Counted from the first letter of the stretch, positions 8,869 through 20,368 are shown. The stretch: DNA of 64,000 bases from Mucilaginibacter sp. (GCA_028287895.1 JAQBOV010000029.1:1-64000), one strand, 5' to 3'. Numbers and translations are program-made. Notes: generated by a model from the sequence alone, not told the origin.

Positions 8869-9768
8869 CTATTTACTGAGGTGATTATTTGAAAGATTAA
8901 AAAAATTAGCGGGTAGTCCCTTCACCCCCGTTTTACAGGAAAACAGACTACCGCTTCTGGGATATTTCATTAATTCCGAACTGGATAGTCCTGTTCTTGC
9001 GGTAGTAATAAAAAGTGTTGTTAAATCTTTCCCTCCGAAGGTACAAGAGGTAACATTTAAGGCAGGAATTGCTATATGAGCTAAATGTTCGCAGGTAACC
9101 GGATGATATCTGCCGATTCTTCCGCCACCCCAAAATGCAATCCAAAGCATTCCTTCGCTGTCTACACATAGGCCGTCAGGTGATTCCTCAGGGCCGATTT
9201 TCAGGATCGTTCTGCCGTTGCTTAATTTTCCTGAGCCTGCTTCAAAATCATATACACGAACTGTTCGTTCGAACGAGTCAATAAAATACATCGTTCGCCC
9301 GTCAGGAGACCAATCTAAACCATTTGCTATAGTTAATTGATCAAGCACTTTGGATATCGACAGATCTGCTGTAATGCGATAAAGAGAGCCCTGCTGGAAA
9401 AGGGTCCGAGTGCCCATCGTGCCAATCCAGAATCTGCCATTCAGATCGCATTTCCCATCATTGCAACGATTTTCCGGCAGATGGCTTTCCATTTGTGTTA
9501 ACGTTTCAATTTTTTTAGTTTCTGTATTAAATTGGGCCATTTCGCCGCGCAATGCGATCAGCAATATTTTATCATTTACAGGTACCAATGCACTAACAGG
9601 TTTATACGTCCTGGTGACTGATATATTTTTTTGAATAGGATCGTATGAATAAATTTGGCCTTGTTCGATATCCACCCAGTATAGTTTTTGCTGTGTGGGA
9701 TGCCATAGAGGCCCTTCACCTAATGCGCATTCAATGCCTATTTCTAGTTTTGCTTTTAAATTTTTCAA
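8869..9768 (-). CDS. SMP-30/gluconolactonase family lactonase
   Basis: GEGPLWHPTQQKLYWVDI, NRCNDGKCDLNGRFWIGTMG, NGLDWSPDGRTMYFIDS. Confidence 0.93.
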   Translation of the reverse strand: MKNLKAKLEIGIECALGEGPLWHPTQQKLYWVDIEQGQIYSYDPIQKNISVTRTYKPVSALVPVNDKILLIALRGEMAQFNTETKKIETLTQMESHLPENRCNDGKCDLNGRFWIGTMGTRTLFQQGSLYRITADLSISKVLDQLTIANGLDWSPDGRTMYFIDSFERTVRVYDFEAGSGKLSNGRTILKIGPEESPDGLCVDSEGMLWIAFWGGGRIGRYHPVTCEHLAHIAIPALNVTSCTFGGKDLTTLFITTARTGLSSSELMKYPRSGSLFSCKTGVKGLPANFFNLSNNHLSK

Positions 9769-9787
9769 TTTATCAGTTGCTCAAAAT

Positions 9788-10579
9788 TTATTTATCCTGC
9801 ATTAAAGCCGCCCGTCCGCCATCCATAAGATAAGTTGACCCCGAAATAAAGGCGGCAAAGTCACTCGCCAAAAAGGCACAAAAGGCCCCTACGTCTTCAA
9901 CTGTTCCCAATCGCTTAACCGGGTGTAGTTCGATGGTTCTTTTTCTTTCAGCTTCCGGATCAGGAAAAGAGTTGAACCAGGTGTCATTGCCGGCTGTTTG
10001 AATGAATCCTGGAGCCAATCCGACGGCCCGGATTGTTGGCCCCCATTCGATGGCCATGCTCCTAACTAGGCCTGTTAAAGCCGTTTTCGCAATGTTATAG
10101 GGAAAACACCCGGCAATTGTTGAAAAAGCATGATTTGAGGTCATAATGATAATAACGCCGTTTTTGCTCTTTTCAAGAAAGAGCTGTGAATACTTGCATA
10201 CCCTCCAGTGAGAAGTAATATTAAGGTCTATATTCTTTTGCCATTGTTCTTCGGTACTTCCTGCAACACCCTCAAAAATATTCTGCCCTGCATTTGAAAC
10301 AACGATGTCAAGTCCATTAAAAAAACTGGCGGCGGTTTTTACAAAACTTTCAAGTTCCTCAGCTTTTGTTACATCAACCTGCTGATAAAATGATCTTCCT
10401 CCCGCCCCCTCTACCTGTTGTTTAAAAATTAAAGCAGCGCTGCTGTCTTTTGGCTCTTTACCACATCCTGCAACATCGCATCCTGCCTTTGCAAGCATTG
10501 ACGCTACTCCAAGCCCTATTCCTGAGCTGACACCGGTAACCAGTGCGGTTTTACCCTTCAAATCAATAGTTAATCCCAT
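9788..10579 (-). CDS. SDR family oxidoreductase
   Basis: TGVSSGIGLGVA, NAGQN, YNIAK catalytic motif, YLMDGGRAA. Confidence 0.93.
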   Translation of the reverse strand: MGLTIDLKGKTALVTGVSSGIGLGVASMLAKAGCDVAGCGKEPKDSSAALIFKQQVEGAGGRSFYQQVDVTKAEELESFVKTAASFFNGLDIVVSNAGQNIFEGVAGSTEEQWQKNIDLNITSHWRVCKYSQLFLEKSKNGVIIIMTSNHAFSTIAGCFPYNIAKTALTGLVRSMAIEWGPTIRAVGLAPGFIQTAGNDTWFNSFPDPEAERKRTIELHPVKRLGTVEDVGAFCAFLASDFAAFISGSTYLMDGGRAALMQDK

Positions 10580-10584
10580 TTCAC

Positions 10585-11751
10585 CTATATATAAAAGCCT
10601 TTTCTTTCTACCGTTAATCCCGGATGCTTTTCCATTTCTTCTTCAATGAGATCGACTCCGAGGCCGGGTCTGTCTGAAAGATGCAGGATACCGTTTACAA
10701 TCATTTCTGAGATGGGATAATTGATAACAGTATCCCGCCACGGTACATCGGTAAACATGAACTCCTGCCTGAAAAAGTTGGGAACCGATGCGCAGACGTG
10801 CGCACTGGCTATCGTGGAGAGTGGCCCATTCGGATTATGAGGGGCTAACAAAACATTATAGGCTTCCATCATAGTGGCCATTCTTTTCATTTCAGACGGC
10901 CCACCACATCGGGTAATATCCGGCATAATGATATCACAAACATTTTTCTCCAATAGCTCACGAATACCGTGACGCGTATAATGTCTTTCGCCAACGCAAA
11001 TAGATACATTGGAAGGAATCCGTTCACGCATTGCTCTTAACGTATCAGCACTTTCCGGCCCTGCAGGCTCTTCATACCAGGTTATATCAAGCTCAGATAA
11101 ACGCTGCGCCATTTTCACGGCCACCCGGTAATTAAGCATCGCATGCGTTTCGATCATGATATCAAAGTCAGGTCCGACTGCATTTCGTACTGCTTTGCTT
11201 ACCTCAAATGCCAGATCCTGTTGCTCTACAGTAAGGGTTAAATTGGAAGATAAATCTTCTCCGTATAAATAATTTACATGTGCGAAAGGGTCAAATTTTA
11301 ATCCTGTAAATCCGGCCTCCTTTACCTTTACCGCTTGCTCAGCATAATCCTCCGCGGTATGCCCCCCGCCTGTAAACCAATAGTTAGCATATAAAAGGAT
11401 TTCCTTACGAAAAGCCCCTCCAAGCAGTTCATAACAGGGGACTCCCAGCATCTTACCTTTCAGGTCAAGAAGGGCCATATCAATCCCGCTTATGGCGCAC
11501 ATACTGGCTCCATAAGGGCCAACCCAGTTTAAATCCCTGTATAACTTGGTCCATATAAAATCAATACGCCTGGGGTCCATTCCTATAATCCTTTCTCCAA
11601 CATGCTTTGCGGCATGATATACTATAGGACTGCCCGGCCAATTGGTAGCTTCGCCAACACCCGTATGACCGGTGTCTGTATAAATTTTTATTAATGTCCA
11701 ATTGTATTTAATTCCTTCAACAAGCCAAACTTTAACTTCAGTTATTTTCAT
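10585..11751 (-). CDS. Mandelate racemase/muconate lactonizing (enolase superfamily) sugar-acid dehydratase, galactonate dehydratase-like
   Basis: TWYEEP, ICVGERHYTRHGIRELL, MPDITRCGGPSEMKRMATMMEAYNVLLAPHNPNGPLS. Start trimmed to internal MKITEVKVWLVEG; the ORF track begins at 11808. Confidence 0.9.
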   Translation of the reverse strand: MKITEVKVWLVEGIKYNWTLIKIYTDTGHTGVGEATNWPGSPIVYHAAKHVGERIIGMDPRRIDFIWTKLYRDLNWVGPYGASMCAISGIDMALLDLKGKMLGVPCYELLGGAFRKEILLYANYWFTGGGHTAEDYAEQAVKVKEAGFTGLKFDPFAHVNYLYGEDLSSNLTLTVEQQDLAFEVSKAVRNAVGPDFDIMIETHAMLNYRVAVKMAQRLSELDITWYEEPAGPESADTLRAMRERIPSNVSICVGERHYTRHGIRELLEKNVCDIIMPDITRCGGPSEMKRMATMMEAYNVLLAPHNPNGPLSTIASAHVCASVPNFFRQEFMFTDVPWRDTVINYPISEMIVNGILHLSDRPGLGVDLIEEEMEKHPGLTVERKGFYI

Positions 11752-11969
11752 ATGTTTTAGATTATTATTCCAACAAAAGCTGCCCTGGCACTTACCGTTT
11801 CCCGGCATGGTTTTCGTCCAAAATACCTATTTGCTTCAATTCATGCCATTCCAGACAATTACAGGTGTAAACAGCGCAATACCCATTAGATATGGCCCGC
11901 GGCTTATCATTCGTATTGAGCGGGCCATACAATATTACCCTGTCCTGATGTGAGAAGAGCTGTTTCAGA

Positions 11970-12704
11970 TTACAGAATTCCATATTTTTCAAAAGCTTCT
12001 TTGACGCTCATGCCGTTAAATATAGCTTTCTGTACCGTTTTTTCTCCTCTGGCTTTTTCTACGGCTCTGATAAACACTTCTTCTTCAATTGCTTTTGGAA
12101 CTACACATACCCCATCAATATCACCAATGATGATGTCTCCCGGATTAATACGAACACCGTTAATTTCCAGTGGCACCCTGAAATCAATAACCTTTCCCCG
12201 TGGACCCTGGTCCTGTGCATAACCTCCGTAGGAGAAGGTTGGGAAATCAAGGTCCAGTATGCCGGTGGTATCTCTTGAATACCCGTTTATTACTGCCCCG
12301 CCTGCCCCTAACTGCATAGCGCGTGTGCTCATCAGCTCACCCCACAAAGCATACGTAAATGAGGATCCTGTACAAATGTATATTTCATTTTTTTTCAGAT
12401 CATCTAACGCTTCGATCATCAAACCAAAGGGCTTTCTCATGATTGGATTTGCAGAATCTGGTGATAGTTCTTCAAATGTATCTGCTTCAAGAACTGTCAT
12501 TGCCCGGCCAACCAAAAACATTGATTTGCGAAGAGGCTGTATTTGAGGAGGCAGAAACTGGTGAAGGTATCCCATTTTATCCATAACATCCCCAACTACA
12601 GCGGTATAAAGTTCATTTTTAATAATAGAAAAAAGCTCGTCATCGTTCTCCCACTTGTCTTTTTGTATATTGTATGGCTCTTCATGATTCATTTTAATGC
12701 TCAT
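11970..12704 (-). CDS. RraA/HMG aldolase-like family protein
   Basis: VGDVMDKMG, GELMSTRAMQLGAGGAVINGYSRD, PGDIIIGDIDGVCVVPK. Confidence 0.9.
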   Translation of the reverse strand: MSIKMNHEEPYNIQKDKWENDDELFSIIKNELYTAVVGDVMDKMGYLHQFLPPQIQPLRKSMFLVGRAMTVLEADTFEELSPDSANPIMRKPFGLMIEALDDLKKNEIYICTGSSFTYALWGELMSTRAMQLGAGGAVINGYSRDTTGILDLDFPTFSYGGYAQDQGPRGKVIDFRVPLEINGVRINPGDIIIGDIDGVCVVPKAIEEEVFIRAVEKARGEKTVQKAIFNGMSVKEAFEKYGIL

Positions 12705-12795
12705 TTGTTATATTTTTCTTCCGTCTTAATTGTTTTGCTATCGTCCTTAAACTGCGTGCTCTGTTCCGGCGCTATAGCCCCGGTGATCATTGCAA

Positions 12796-15684
12796 CTATT
12801 TTTTAAACCGTAATGATATTATTCCCGTTTGTGGCCGAACCGGAATATGTTTGCTGTAATCTCCCCAGCCAATTTCCGGATAATCCCAGGATGTATTTAC
12901 ATACAAAGTGAGTTCGCCTGCTATGTTTTTGTTAACCCGGCAGGCTGTGTTTGCTTTCGGTGAGAGTACTTCCATCATGCTACCTGCAGATGTAAACAAC
13001 TGATAGCTGTTGATATTTTCTTTCATCGACTTGGCTACATTGGTAAGAGGCTGACTGGAATTAGTCCCCGAAACACCAAAATAATAAAAATTCCTATCAT
13101 CAAACTGCCACTCGTTTTTTGGATGTTTACGATAATCTTTCGTCGAATTGGTTTTGTAAAGGGCAACACTTCCTTCAGGAGCGCCGAAATCGCCTTTTGG
13201 ATAATAGCTCCAATACGATTCGCGATTCCATAATAGCCGATCATATGACCCGGGAAGGGTAAATTTTACGCCCGATTCTTTCAACAGTTTGCCTGGTAAA
13301 TGATCTGCCTGGTAGTTAACGGCCATATCCCCGTTTCCATTAATTCGAACTATAAATTCAACGGTAATGTCTTTGCTTTGTCCCGATATATGAATAGTAG
13401 CATAACCCTGTTCGGACGTATAATTAATCTGGCCGAGCTTCCAGTCAGCCCCAGGATTGGCTTCCGTTGCAGCAAAATTCAAATACGGACCGGCGTGAAT
13501 GATAATCTCCCCGTTAAATTTGGCGTCATTCAAAAGACCATTTTTCTTATTAAATGGGTAATGAAAATTTCTTCCCTGCACTACTATAGAATCTGCCGTT
13601 TCCTTAACATCTACCTGACCCTCCGGAACGAAGGCGTCTGCCGGAGTTGCTTTTTTACCCAGGGTTAAATCATATTCATCTATTAGAATGTTATTTCGGC
13701 TAAAGCTTACCTGAATGATGTCGCCGTTGCTCCAATTTTGAACGGGCAGGGTAAGCAAACCTTTGGTATGCGGTGCAATCGCCGGACACGTTAAGGTCCC
13801 CGTTTTTCCTTTATAATTAAAAGTCAATTTAACTTCATCAAGTAAGGTGTGATCGAACCGGTTGTATACAGGTACCTGCAACGGGTGGCCGGATGTGAAA
13901 TCCTCAATATTTGTTTCAAGTAATCGGACGGGGGAGTAAGCCTTACGGGTGCTCCAAAATTCAGGCTTTTTTCGCCTCCAGGTATCGACAATGCCCCATT
14001 CACCATATCCGACTGTGGTATCCGGAAGCATAAATGTTTCATCAATCATTCCCCAGATAGCGCCACCGAGGCCGCCTTTTGCTTCAAAGGCTCCCTGCCA
14101 CATCAAATCAAGTGACTTGCCCCAAAACTCACGAATATTAGGGTCCTCGCGAAGTATATCATTGACATAACAGGGAACATGCGCCCATTCATCAAATAAA
14201 ACAGGCATGGTATAATTATTAAAATCCGTTATGTCTAAACCATACTGCTTCAGATTACCGGTATATTCCGGATAATGCATACTTAATAAATCATAAGCTT
14301 TTTGCCCGGCAGGAACGATTCCGGGATAACTGAAAATAACAGGACGGGTCTTGTCATTCTGCTTCAGCCAATCATATGACTTTTGAAAGTTGATGCCATA
14401 TTTACTTTCATTACCAATAGACCAAATAATTACAGAAGGTTCGTTACGTAACGTGGAAGCCATCTCTTCCAATTGAGACATATAATTTTTGGTATAGGCT
14501 TCTGAGCTTTCTGTTGAAGTAACACCATTATATTCCGATGTTCTATTCGTATTTACAAAACATACCGCGGATTCCGATTCTAAATAAATCCCCATTTCAT
14601 TGCAATATTCAACAAAACGTTGTGTAGGTGGATAATGGGAAGTACGTATGAAATTAATATTCGCCTGTTTGGCTATCTCTGCATCCAGCTTATCATATTC
14701 ATCCGTTGCCATACGACCCAAGAGGGGATTGATGTCATGGCGGCAAGCGCCCCGAAGTTTTACCGGCTGGCCATTTACCAGCAACCGATTGCCATTGATT
14801 ACAACTTTTCTAAATCCTATTCGCTGGCTGTATGCATATTGCTTTCGATCACCGACCCAAACCTCCGTTGTAAGGGTATAAAGATTCGGATGCTCTGAAT
14901 CCCATTTTAACGGCTTGTCAATTTCAAATCTGGTTTCCTTTCGCGGATTATTTTTCGTTAATTCAAGATTGTTATTATCCAGTACCACAAGCTTCCCGTT
15001 CGGATCCGTTAAGGAAAATTTAACGTTCGCTTTATCTTTTATGCTTCCGAAAACCTTGAAACTCAGACTGGCATTGGTGTAGTCAGCGTCAAAATCAGTT
15101 TCAACGCTCACATTGTTAATCCTGTCCTCGGGAAGTGCATATAAGGAAACATCCCTCAATATACCTCCTATACAATGTTTGGCATAGCCGGATTCATAGG
15201 AAATATCATCTTTCTTATCAGTTACTTCTAAGGTTACCGTACAATTTTTACCGGCTGTAACTGCATTAGTAATGTCGCTTTCCCATCGGGTAAAACCGCC
15301 CTGGTGATCTCTTAAATATTTGCCATTAATCCACAAGCGGGCATAACTGTATACCCCATCAAATCGAATAATTACTCGTTTACCACGGAAATCGGAAGGA
15401 ATTTTAATGACCCTTTTGTAAAGCATGGGTTCATCAAATTTAACCGCAAAACCCTGCATTGCAGGCTCGCCAGGAATCTGAATAGCCTTCCAGTCAGCCG
15501 CATTCGCTTTATTTTCTGGAGAGCCCGCGGTCTCCTGAAAATTAAATTTCCAGATTCCATTGAGAGATAGGACTGGGTGTCTGACGCCTTGCACCTTTAA
15601 TGTGTTGATATCCTGTGCCTGAACCAGGCAAATGGATAGCAGAAAAGCGATAAATGAAAATGTATAAAATTTAGATTGAAGCAT
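12796..15684 (-). CDS. Glycoside hydrolase family 2 (beta-galactosidase/beta-glucuronidase-like), signal peptide
   Basis: LNGIWKFNFQ, LRGACRHDINPLLGR, NFIRTSHYPPTQRFVEYCNEMGIYLESE, IIWSIGNESKYG, VLFDEWAH. Confidence 0.93.
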   Translation of the reverse strand: MLQSKFYTFSFIAFLLSICLVQAQDINTLKVQGVRHPVLSLNGIWKFNFQETAGSPENKANAADWKAIQIPGEPAMQGFAVKFDEPMLYKRVIKIPSDFRGKRVIIRFDGVYSYARLWINGKYLRDHQGGFTRWESDITNAVTAGKNCTVTLEVTDKKDDISYESGYAKHCIGGILRDVSLYALPEDRINNVSVETDFDADYTNASLSFKVFGSIKDKANVKFSLTDPNGKLVVLDNNNLELTKNNPRKETRFEIDKPLKWDSEHPNLYTLTTEVWVGDRKQYAYSQRIGFRKVVINGNRLLVNGQPVKLRGACRHDINPLLGRMATDEYDKLDAEIAKQANINFIRTSHYPPTQRFVEYCNEMGIYLESESAVCFVNTNRTSEYNGVTSTESSEAYTKNYMSQLEEMASTLRNEPSVIIWSIGNESKYGINFQKSYDWLKQNDKTRPVIFSYPGIVPAGQKAYDLLSMHYPEYTGNLKQYGLDITDFNNYTMPVLFDEWAHVPCYVNDILREDPNIREFWGKSLDLMWQGAFEAKGGLGGAIWGMIDETFMLPDTTVGYGEWGIVDTWRRKKPEFWSTRKAYSPVRLLETNIEDFTSGHPLQVPVYNRFDHTLLDEVKLTFNYKGKTGTLTCPAIAPHTKGLLTLPVQNWSNGDIIQVSFSRNNILIDEYDLTLGKKATPADAFVPEGQVDVKETADSIVVQGRNFHYPFNKKNGLLNDAKFNGEIIIHAGPYLNFAATEANPGADWKLGQINYTSEQGYATIHISGQSKDITVEFIVRINGNGDMAVNYQADHLPGKLLKESGVKFTLPGSYDRLLWNRESYWSYYPKGDFGAPEGSVALYKTNSTKDYRKHPKNEWQFDDRNFYYFGVSGTNSSQPLTNVAKSMKENINSYQLFTSAGSMMEVLSPKANTACRVNKNIAGELTLYVNTSWDYPEIGWGDYSKHIPVRPQTGIISLRFKK

Positions 15685-15765
15685 AATTTGATCGAATGTT
15701 AAAATGAATACGTTGCCTGAATTAATTAAATAAGCGAAAATTTAAGCCGCTAGCGCTGGTTGCCA

Positions 15766-17361
15766 TTAATACCCTGGATTCTGTGTCATCGCGGGATTAG
15801 AATCCATTTCTGATTGCGGAATAGGTAATAAGTAGTTCCTGACCGGATTGAATTGCCTGTCTTCTAACTTGATATATCCGGCTGCCCAGGTTACTTGTCC
15901 TGAAACGGGATCAACTGTTCCCTCCCGGCTGCCATATAACGGGCCTGGCAAAACACTGGGTCCTAAATCCCATCTTTTAACATCGAAGAACCTCAGGCCT
16001 TCAAAAGCGAGTTCTACACGACGCTCGCGGCGGACTAAATCCATCGTGAGCTGCATTCCGGGAGGATTTGTCTGACCGGCGCGCGTTCTCAAATCTTGAA
16101 TATACTGGAGTCCCAGACCTGTGTTTTGCCCGGTCGCAACAGCACACTCAGCAAATGTTAAATACATTTCTGCCAAACGGATAACCATTATATTTCCGTC
16201 ATTATTATTCATATCCTGCAGTGACATGGGCTTAACATATTTTTTTACATTTTGCCCTCCTCTGGAAGCAGCAGCTTCTTCATGGTAATCCGGATTCTTG
16301 TTTCCATTAGGCAATAATTTGTCTAATGAATTATAATATCTACCGTTCCAAAACTGGCCGGGATATATGATTGTCATATCTAACCTTGGATCGCGATTAG
16401 CAAATGGCTTGTCAGGATTATAGCCCGAAGCAGGATCGGATATGAGTTTACCATTACTGCATTCATAAGCATCTACCATACTTTTTGAAGCACTAAGGGC
16501 GGACCAACCTAAATCCAATGCAGGGAGGCTGAGTTGAGGAAGCATATTTTGGTAACCGTCCTTTAAATATTCAATTTCCAATATTGATTCTCTGTTATTT
16601 AGTTTATTTTCCGGTAAAAACAAATCTCTGTAATTCGGATAGAGCTGATACACTGGCATATCAATTACAGCTTTTGAATCCTGCATCGCTTCAGTATATT
16701 TTCCCAGATATAATTCCAGTCTGGCTTTTAATGCCAATGCGGCCCCTTTTGTGATATGTCCGCCTGATTCGATATTATTTTGCACCGGAAGAATGGCACT
16801 GATTGCTGTTAGCTCATCTAAAATAAATTGCTGAACTTCCGCAGCTGCATTTCTTTTTAATTTTACATCTGACGTCACCAGCTCTTTTACCACCGGGATA
16901 TCGCCAAAAAACATCACCTTATTAAAATAATCATATGCCCTCAGAAAACGCACTTCCGCCTTATATACTTCTTTTTTATTTGCATCCATCTGCACGGTTG
17001 CTATTTTGGTAAGAAAATTATTGTATTTGCGAATCCGGGAATAAGTGAACCAATTACAAGCTCCCTTATCCGGCCAGCTGCTTTGCTGAAAATTAGCCGG
17101 TGTGATTTGACCATTCCCCTTTTGCTGGTAACCGTAATCGAATTGCTCATAGCCATTATCGCTCACTGCATCCAGAAAACAGATATTCATGTAGGTTTCC
17201 CAGGAATTATAGCAGCCGGCTAGTGCAAGGTTGGCATCTTCTTGGGTCTTCCAAAAAATGACATCCGAAAGTGAATTTTTAGGTATTACATTGAGGGCGT
17301 TTTTGTTGCAGGCGCTCAGTAACACAAGGAAAAATATAAATAAATTTTTTATGGGTTTCAT
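15766..17361 (-). CDS. RagB/SusD family nutrient uptake lipoprotein
   Basis: Lipobox LLSACNKN; SusD pattern; C-terminal YLLPIPQSEMDSNPAMTQNPGY. Confidence 0.95.
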   Translation of the reverse strand: MKPIKNLFIFFLVLLSACNKNALNVIPKNSLSDVIFWKTQEDANLALAGCYNSWETYMNICFLDAVSDNGYEQFDYGYQQKGNGQITPANFQQSSWPDKGACNWFTYSRIRKYNNFLTKIATVQMDANKKEVYKAEVRFLRAYDYFNKVMFFGDIPVVKELVTSDVKLKRNAAAEVQQFILDELTAISAILPVQNNIESGGHITKGAALALKARLELYLGKYTEAMQDSKAVIDMPVYQLYPNYRDLFLPENKLNNRESILEIEYLKDGYQNMLPQLSLPALDLGWSALSASKSMVDAYECSNGKLISDPASGYNPDKPFANRDPRLDMTIIYPGQFWNGRYYNSLDKLLPNGNKNPDYHEEAAASRGGQNVKKYVKPMSLQDMNNNDGNIMVIRLAEMYLTFAECAVATGQNTGLGLQYIQDLRTRAGQTNPPGMQLTMDLVRRERRVELAFEGLRFFDVKRWDLGPSVLPGPLYGSREGTVDPVSGQVTWAAGYIKLEDRQFNPVRNYLLPIPQSEMDSNPAMTQNPGY

Positions 17362-17371
17362 TTTCTTATAA

Positions 17372-20368
17372 TTAAAATTTTATATCTAAACCGAATACAT
17401 AGAATTTAATTTGCGGGTAAGTGTAAGCTCCTGATCCTTCGGGCAGCTCCGGATCAAATCCCGATGGAAACTTAGTGAAGGTCAATAAATTCTGTCCGCT
17501 CATATAAATCCTCGCCTTTGCTATTTTCATATGACTTAGCCATTGGATGGGTAGATTATATCCTAACTGGCAATTCTTTAATCGGAGATAGCTGGAATTT
17601 AAAACAGTAAATGAACTTTCAACCTGGTTGTGCGTTTGGTTAATCAATGTTCTTGGAAAATATCCTTGCTGTACGATTTTACCACCCTGAACGATTGTAC
17701 GGTCAAGATGCATTGTTAGCGCGTTTGCTCCGTTAACAAATGGCCACTCGGCCTCTGTGCCTAATGTCCTGTTAACTTTTCCGGCTCCCTGGAAAAATGA
17801 AGAAAGATCAAAGTTTTTATATTGTAGACCTATATTAAATCCGTAGGTTATTATTGGGATCGTATTTCCTAATACGACGCGGTCATTTCCATCGATCTTA
17901 CCATCGTTATTTTGGTCTTTAAATCTCAAATCCCCGGCCATTACAGGTGCTCCCGGCTGGTGTGGCGATGATGCAGCCTGCTGATCTGTTTGGAAATAGC
18001 CGGTCCATTGATAGCCATAAAAGGAATCCCATGGTTGACCTTCAATGCGGATTGTATTTCCTTTCGAAGGATTACTAAATTTTTCAACTCTATTTTTATT
18101 ATAGGCAGCATTAAATGATAAGTTATAGCGGAAGTCACCGAAATTGTTGTTATGCTGAAGTTGTATTTCTAGTCCGCGGTTGCGCATTGCGCCGGCATTC
18201 ACTATTGGAGCTGGTAATCCAAAAACGGCGGAAACAGGAACACTGGTAAGAATATTATCTGTATACCGGTTATAGTAGTCGATAGACACAGATAGTAAAT
18301 TGTTATTAAATAAATCGGCATCCAGCCCGAAATCTAATTCTGTCGTCGTCTCCCAGGTAATATGATCATTGGAAGCTTCAACCGTTGCTGCGCCATCAGT
18401 TAGCACTCCTCCAAAATCATAGTTCTGCCCTAATGCTATTTTAGATAAATATTGGTAATTGCTTATTCTGTCATTACCTAGCTTTCCCCACGAGGCTCTC
18501 AGCTTTAAGCTGCTCAACCATTTGAGACTTTTCATAAAATCCTCTTCAGACACGCGCCAGCCTGCTGAAAAAGAAGGAAATGTTCCCCACCTGTTGCCAG
18601 CGGCAAATTTAGATGAACCATCTCTGCGCAGGTTAGCTTCAAAGAGATACTTATTATTAAAATCATAATTGAACCGCCCGAAAAAAGAACTTAACTTATC
18701 TTCATCTGTTTGCCCGTTGTTTGTCCATCCGATAGATGAGCCCGCGGCAAGTTGATCTAACCCGTTAGTCGGCAGATTTTTACGGTAGCCCTCATCAATA
18801 TTTATGACATTTGACTCTTTAGATGCACCCAGTAAAACCTTGATATCATGCTTCGCGATTTTTTTGTTATAGTTCAGTATGCTTTGCAAAGAGGTCGTGC
18901 TGTTACGCAAAAGGTAATCATCAACAGAATTGGGGCCTTGGACTGAACCGTCTCCATATGCGACCGTCTGTATATGTGTTTTGTTATCACTAAAGGAATA
19001 ATCGATTCCTGCGATTCCTTTTAAAGTAAGGCCTTTAATAATCGCAATCTCGGCAAACGTACTTCCTAATAAATGGGAGATCTGAGAGTTAGCTAATCCG
19101 CCTTCCTGAGCCCATGCAATTGGGTTTCCATCTATGGATCTTGCCCAACTCCCGTTTGCCAATTTATTAGGAACGGTAGGCGGAATACGATTTACTTGTC
19201 TGAAAAATTGCGTGATATCTCCATATGGAGATACGGGGCTGTCAACATCATTTTTAGAGAGTCCGCTGTTCAAGCCTATGGTTAACCACTTGTTTGCCTT
19301 GCTATCAAGATTAATCCGAACGTTGTAACGCTTGTGGTTGGTATTGTTGACGAGGCCGTCCTGATTATAATATTCAAAAGACAATCTGTACCTGGCCATG
19401 TCGGTTCCACCGGCAAAACTCAAATTATGATCTAGCGTAGCCCCGGACCCTTTAAGTAATAAATTAACCCAATTGGTATTAGGATAGTTGTAAGGGTCGG
19501 CTCCTGAAAAATACTTGTTAATTTCATCGCTGCTGTATTGTGGCGCAAGACCTGCATTTACTTCCCCTTCATTGATCAACGTCGCATATTGACCTGAGGA
19601 CACGTGCTGTGGAAGCCCGATAGGTTTTTGCCATCCATAGTACGTATTGTAATTTATCTGGGGCGCCCCGGCTTTACCCCGCTTTGTTGTAACTAAAATC
19701 ACTCCATTGGCAGCCCGGCTGCCATAGATGGAAGCAGAAGAAGCATCTTTTAAAACACTGACATTTTGAATATCATTTGGCGAAATATCGTCTAAACTGG
19801 ATTCTAGTCCGTCGACAATGACCAAGGGTTGTGCATTATTCATAGTTCCCATACCACGAATTAAAATGCTCGTATTCTCACGCCCTGGCTGTCCTGAAGT
19901 TTGTGTAATGGTTACCCCGGGTAGTCGACCTTCTAAAGTAGCTGTAACACTTGTTGCCGGATTTCCCTCTAATTTGTCCCCGCTGATAGAAGAAACAGCT
20001 CCGGTTAAATTTATCTTCTTCTGGGTTCCGTAAGCCACGACCACAACTTCATTAAGCTTAGATGCTGCAGGATTTAAAACTACATTTAGAATAGCTTGAT
20101 TTTCTATGGCAACCTCTTTTGACAAATAACCCACGTAAGTGAAAGCTAATATGGATGCGGCAGGTGCAGTTATGGAAAAATCACCATTCTTATCAGTAAT
20201 AGTACTGATTGATTTCCCTTTTGCATTAATAGTTACCCCGATCAAAGGTGACCGGTCAGTAGAATCCAGAACTCTACCTTTTACTTGCACATTTTGAGCA
20301 AATGCATGATTACTAAGGAATAAAAGTAACAACAATAGCTTTAGGTAGCGGATGTAAAATTTTTTCAT
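17372..20368 (-). CDS. SusC/RagA TonB-linked outer membrane protein
   Basis: Carboxypeptidase-like N-domain, plug motif VSVLKDASSASIYGSRAANGVILVTTKRG. Start trimmed to MKKFYIRYLK; the ORF track begins at 20437. Confidence 0.95.
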   Translation of the reverse strand: MKKFYIRYLKLLLLLLFLSNHAFAQNVQVKGRVLDSTDRSPLIGVTINAKGKSISTITDKNGDFSITAPAASILAFTYVGYLSKEVAIENQAILNVVLNPAASKLNEVVVVAYGTQKKINLTGAVSSISGDKLEGNPATSVTATLEGRLPGVTITQTSGQPGRENTSILIRGMGTMNNAQPLVIVDGLESSLDDISPNDIQNVSVLKDASSASIYGSRAANGVILVTTKRGKAGAPQINYNTYYGWQKPIGLPQHVSSGQYATLINEGEVNAGLAPQYSSDEINKYFSGADPYNYPNTNWVNLLLKGSGATLDHNLSFAGGTDMARYRLSFEYYNQDGLVNNTNHKRYNVRINLDSKANKWLTIGLNSGLSKNDVDSPVSPYGDITQFFRQVNRIPPTVPNKLANGSWARSIDGNPIAWAQEGGLANSQISHLLGSTFAEIAIIKGLTLKGIAGIDYSFSDNKTHIQTVAYGDGSVQGPNSVDDYLLRNSTTSLQSILNYNKKIAKHDIKVLLGASKESNVINIDEGYRKNLPTNGLDQLAAGSSIGWTNNGQTDEDKLSSFFGRFNYDFNNKYLFEANLRRDGSSKFAAGNRWGTFPSFSAGWRVSEEDFMKSLKWLSSLKLRASWGKLGNDRISNYQYLSKIALGQNYDFGGVLTDGAATVEASNDHITWETTTELDFGLDADLFNNNLLSVSIDYYNRYTDNILTSVPVSAVFGLPAPIVNAGAMRNRGLEIQLQHNNNFGDFRYNLSFNAAYNKNRVEKFSNPSKGNTIRIEGQPWDSFYGYQWTGYFQTDQQAASSPHQPGAPVMAGDLRFKDQNNDGKIDGNDRVVLGNTIPIITYGFNIGLQYKNFDLSSFFQGAGKVNRTLGTEAEWPFVNGANALTMHLDRTIVQGGKIVQQGYFPRTLINQTHNQVESSFTVLNSSYLRLKNCQLGYNLPIQWLSHMKIAKARIYMSGQNLLTFTKFPSGFDPELPEGSGAYTYPQIKFYVFGLDIKF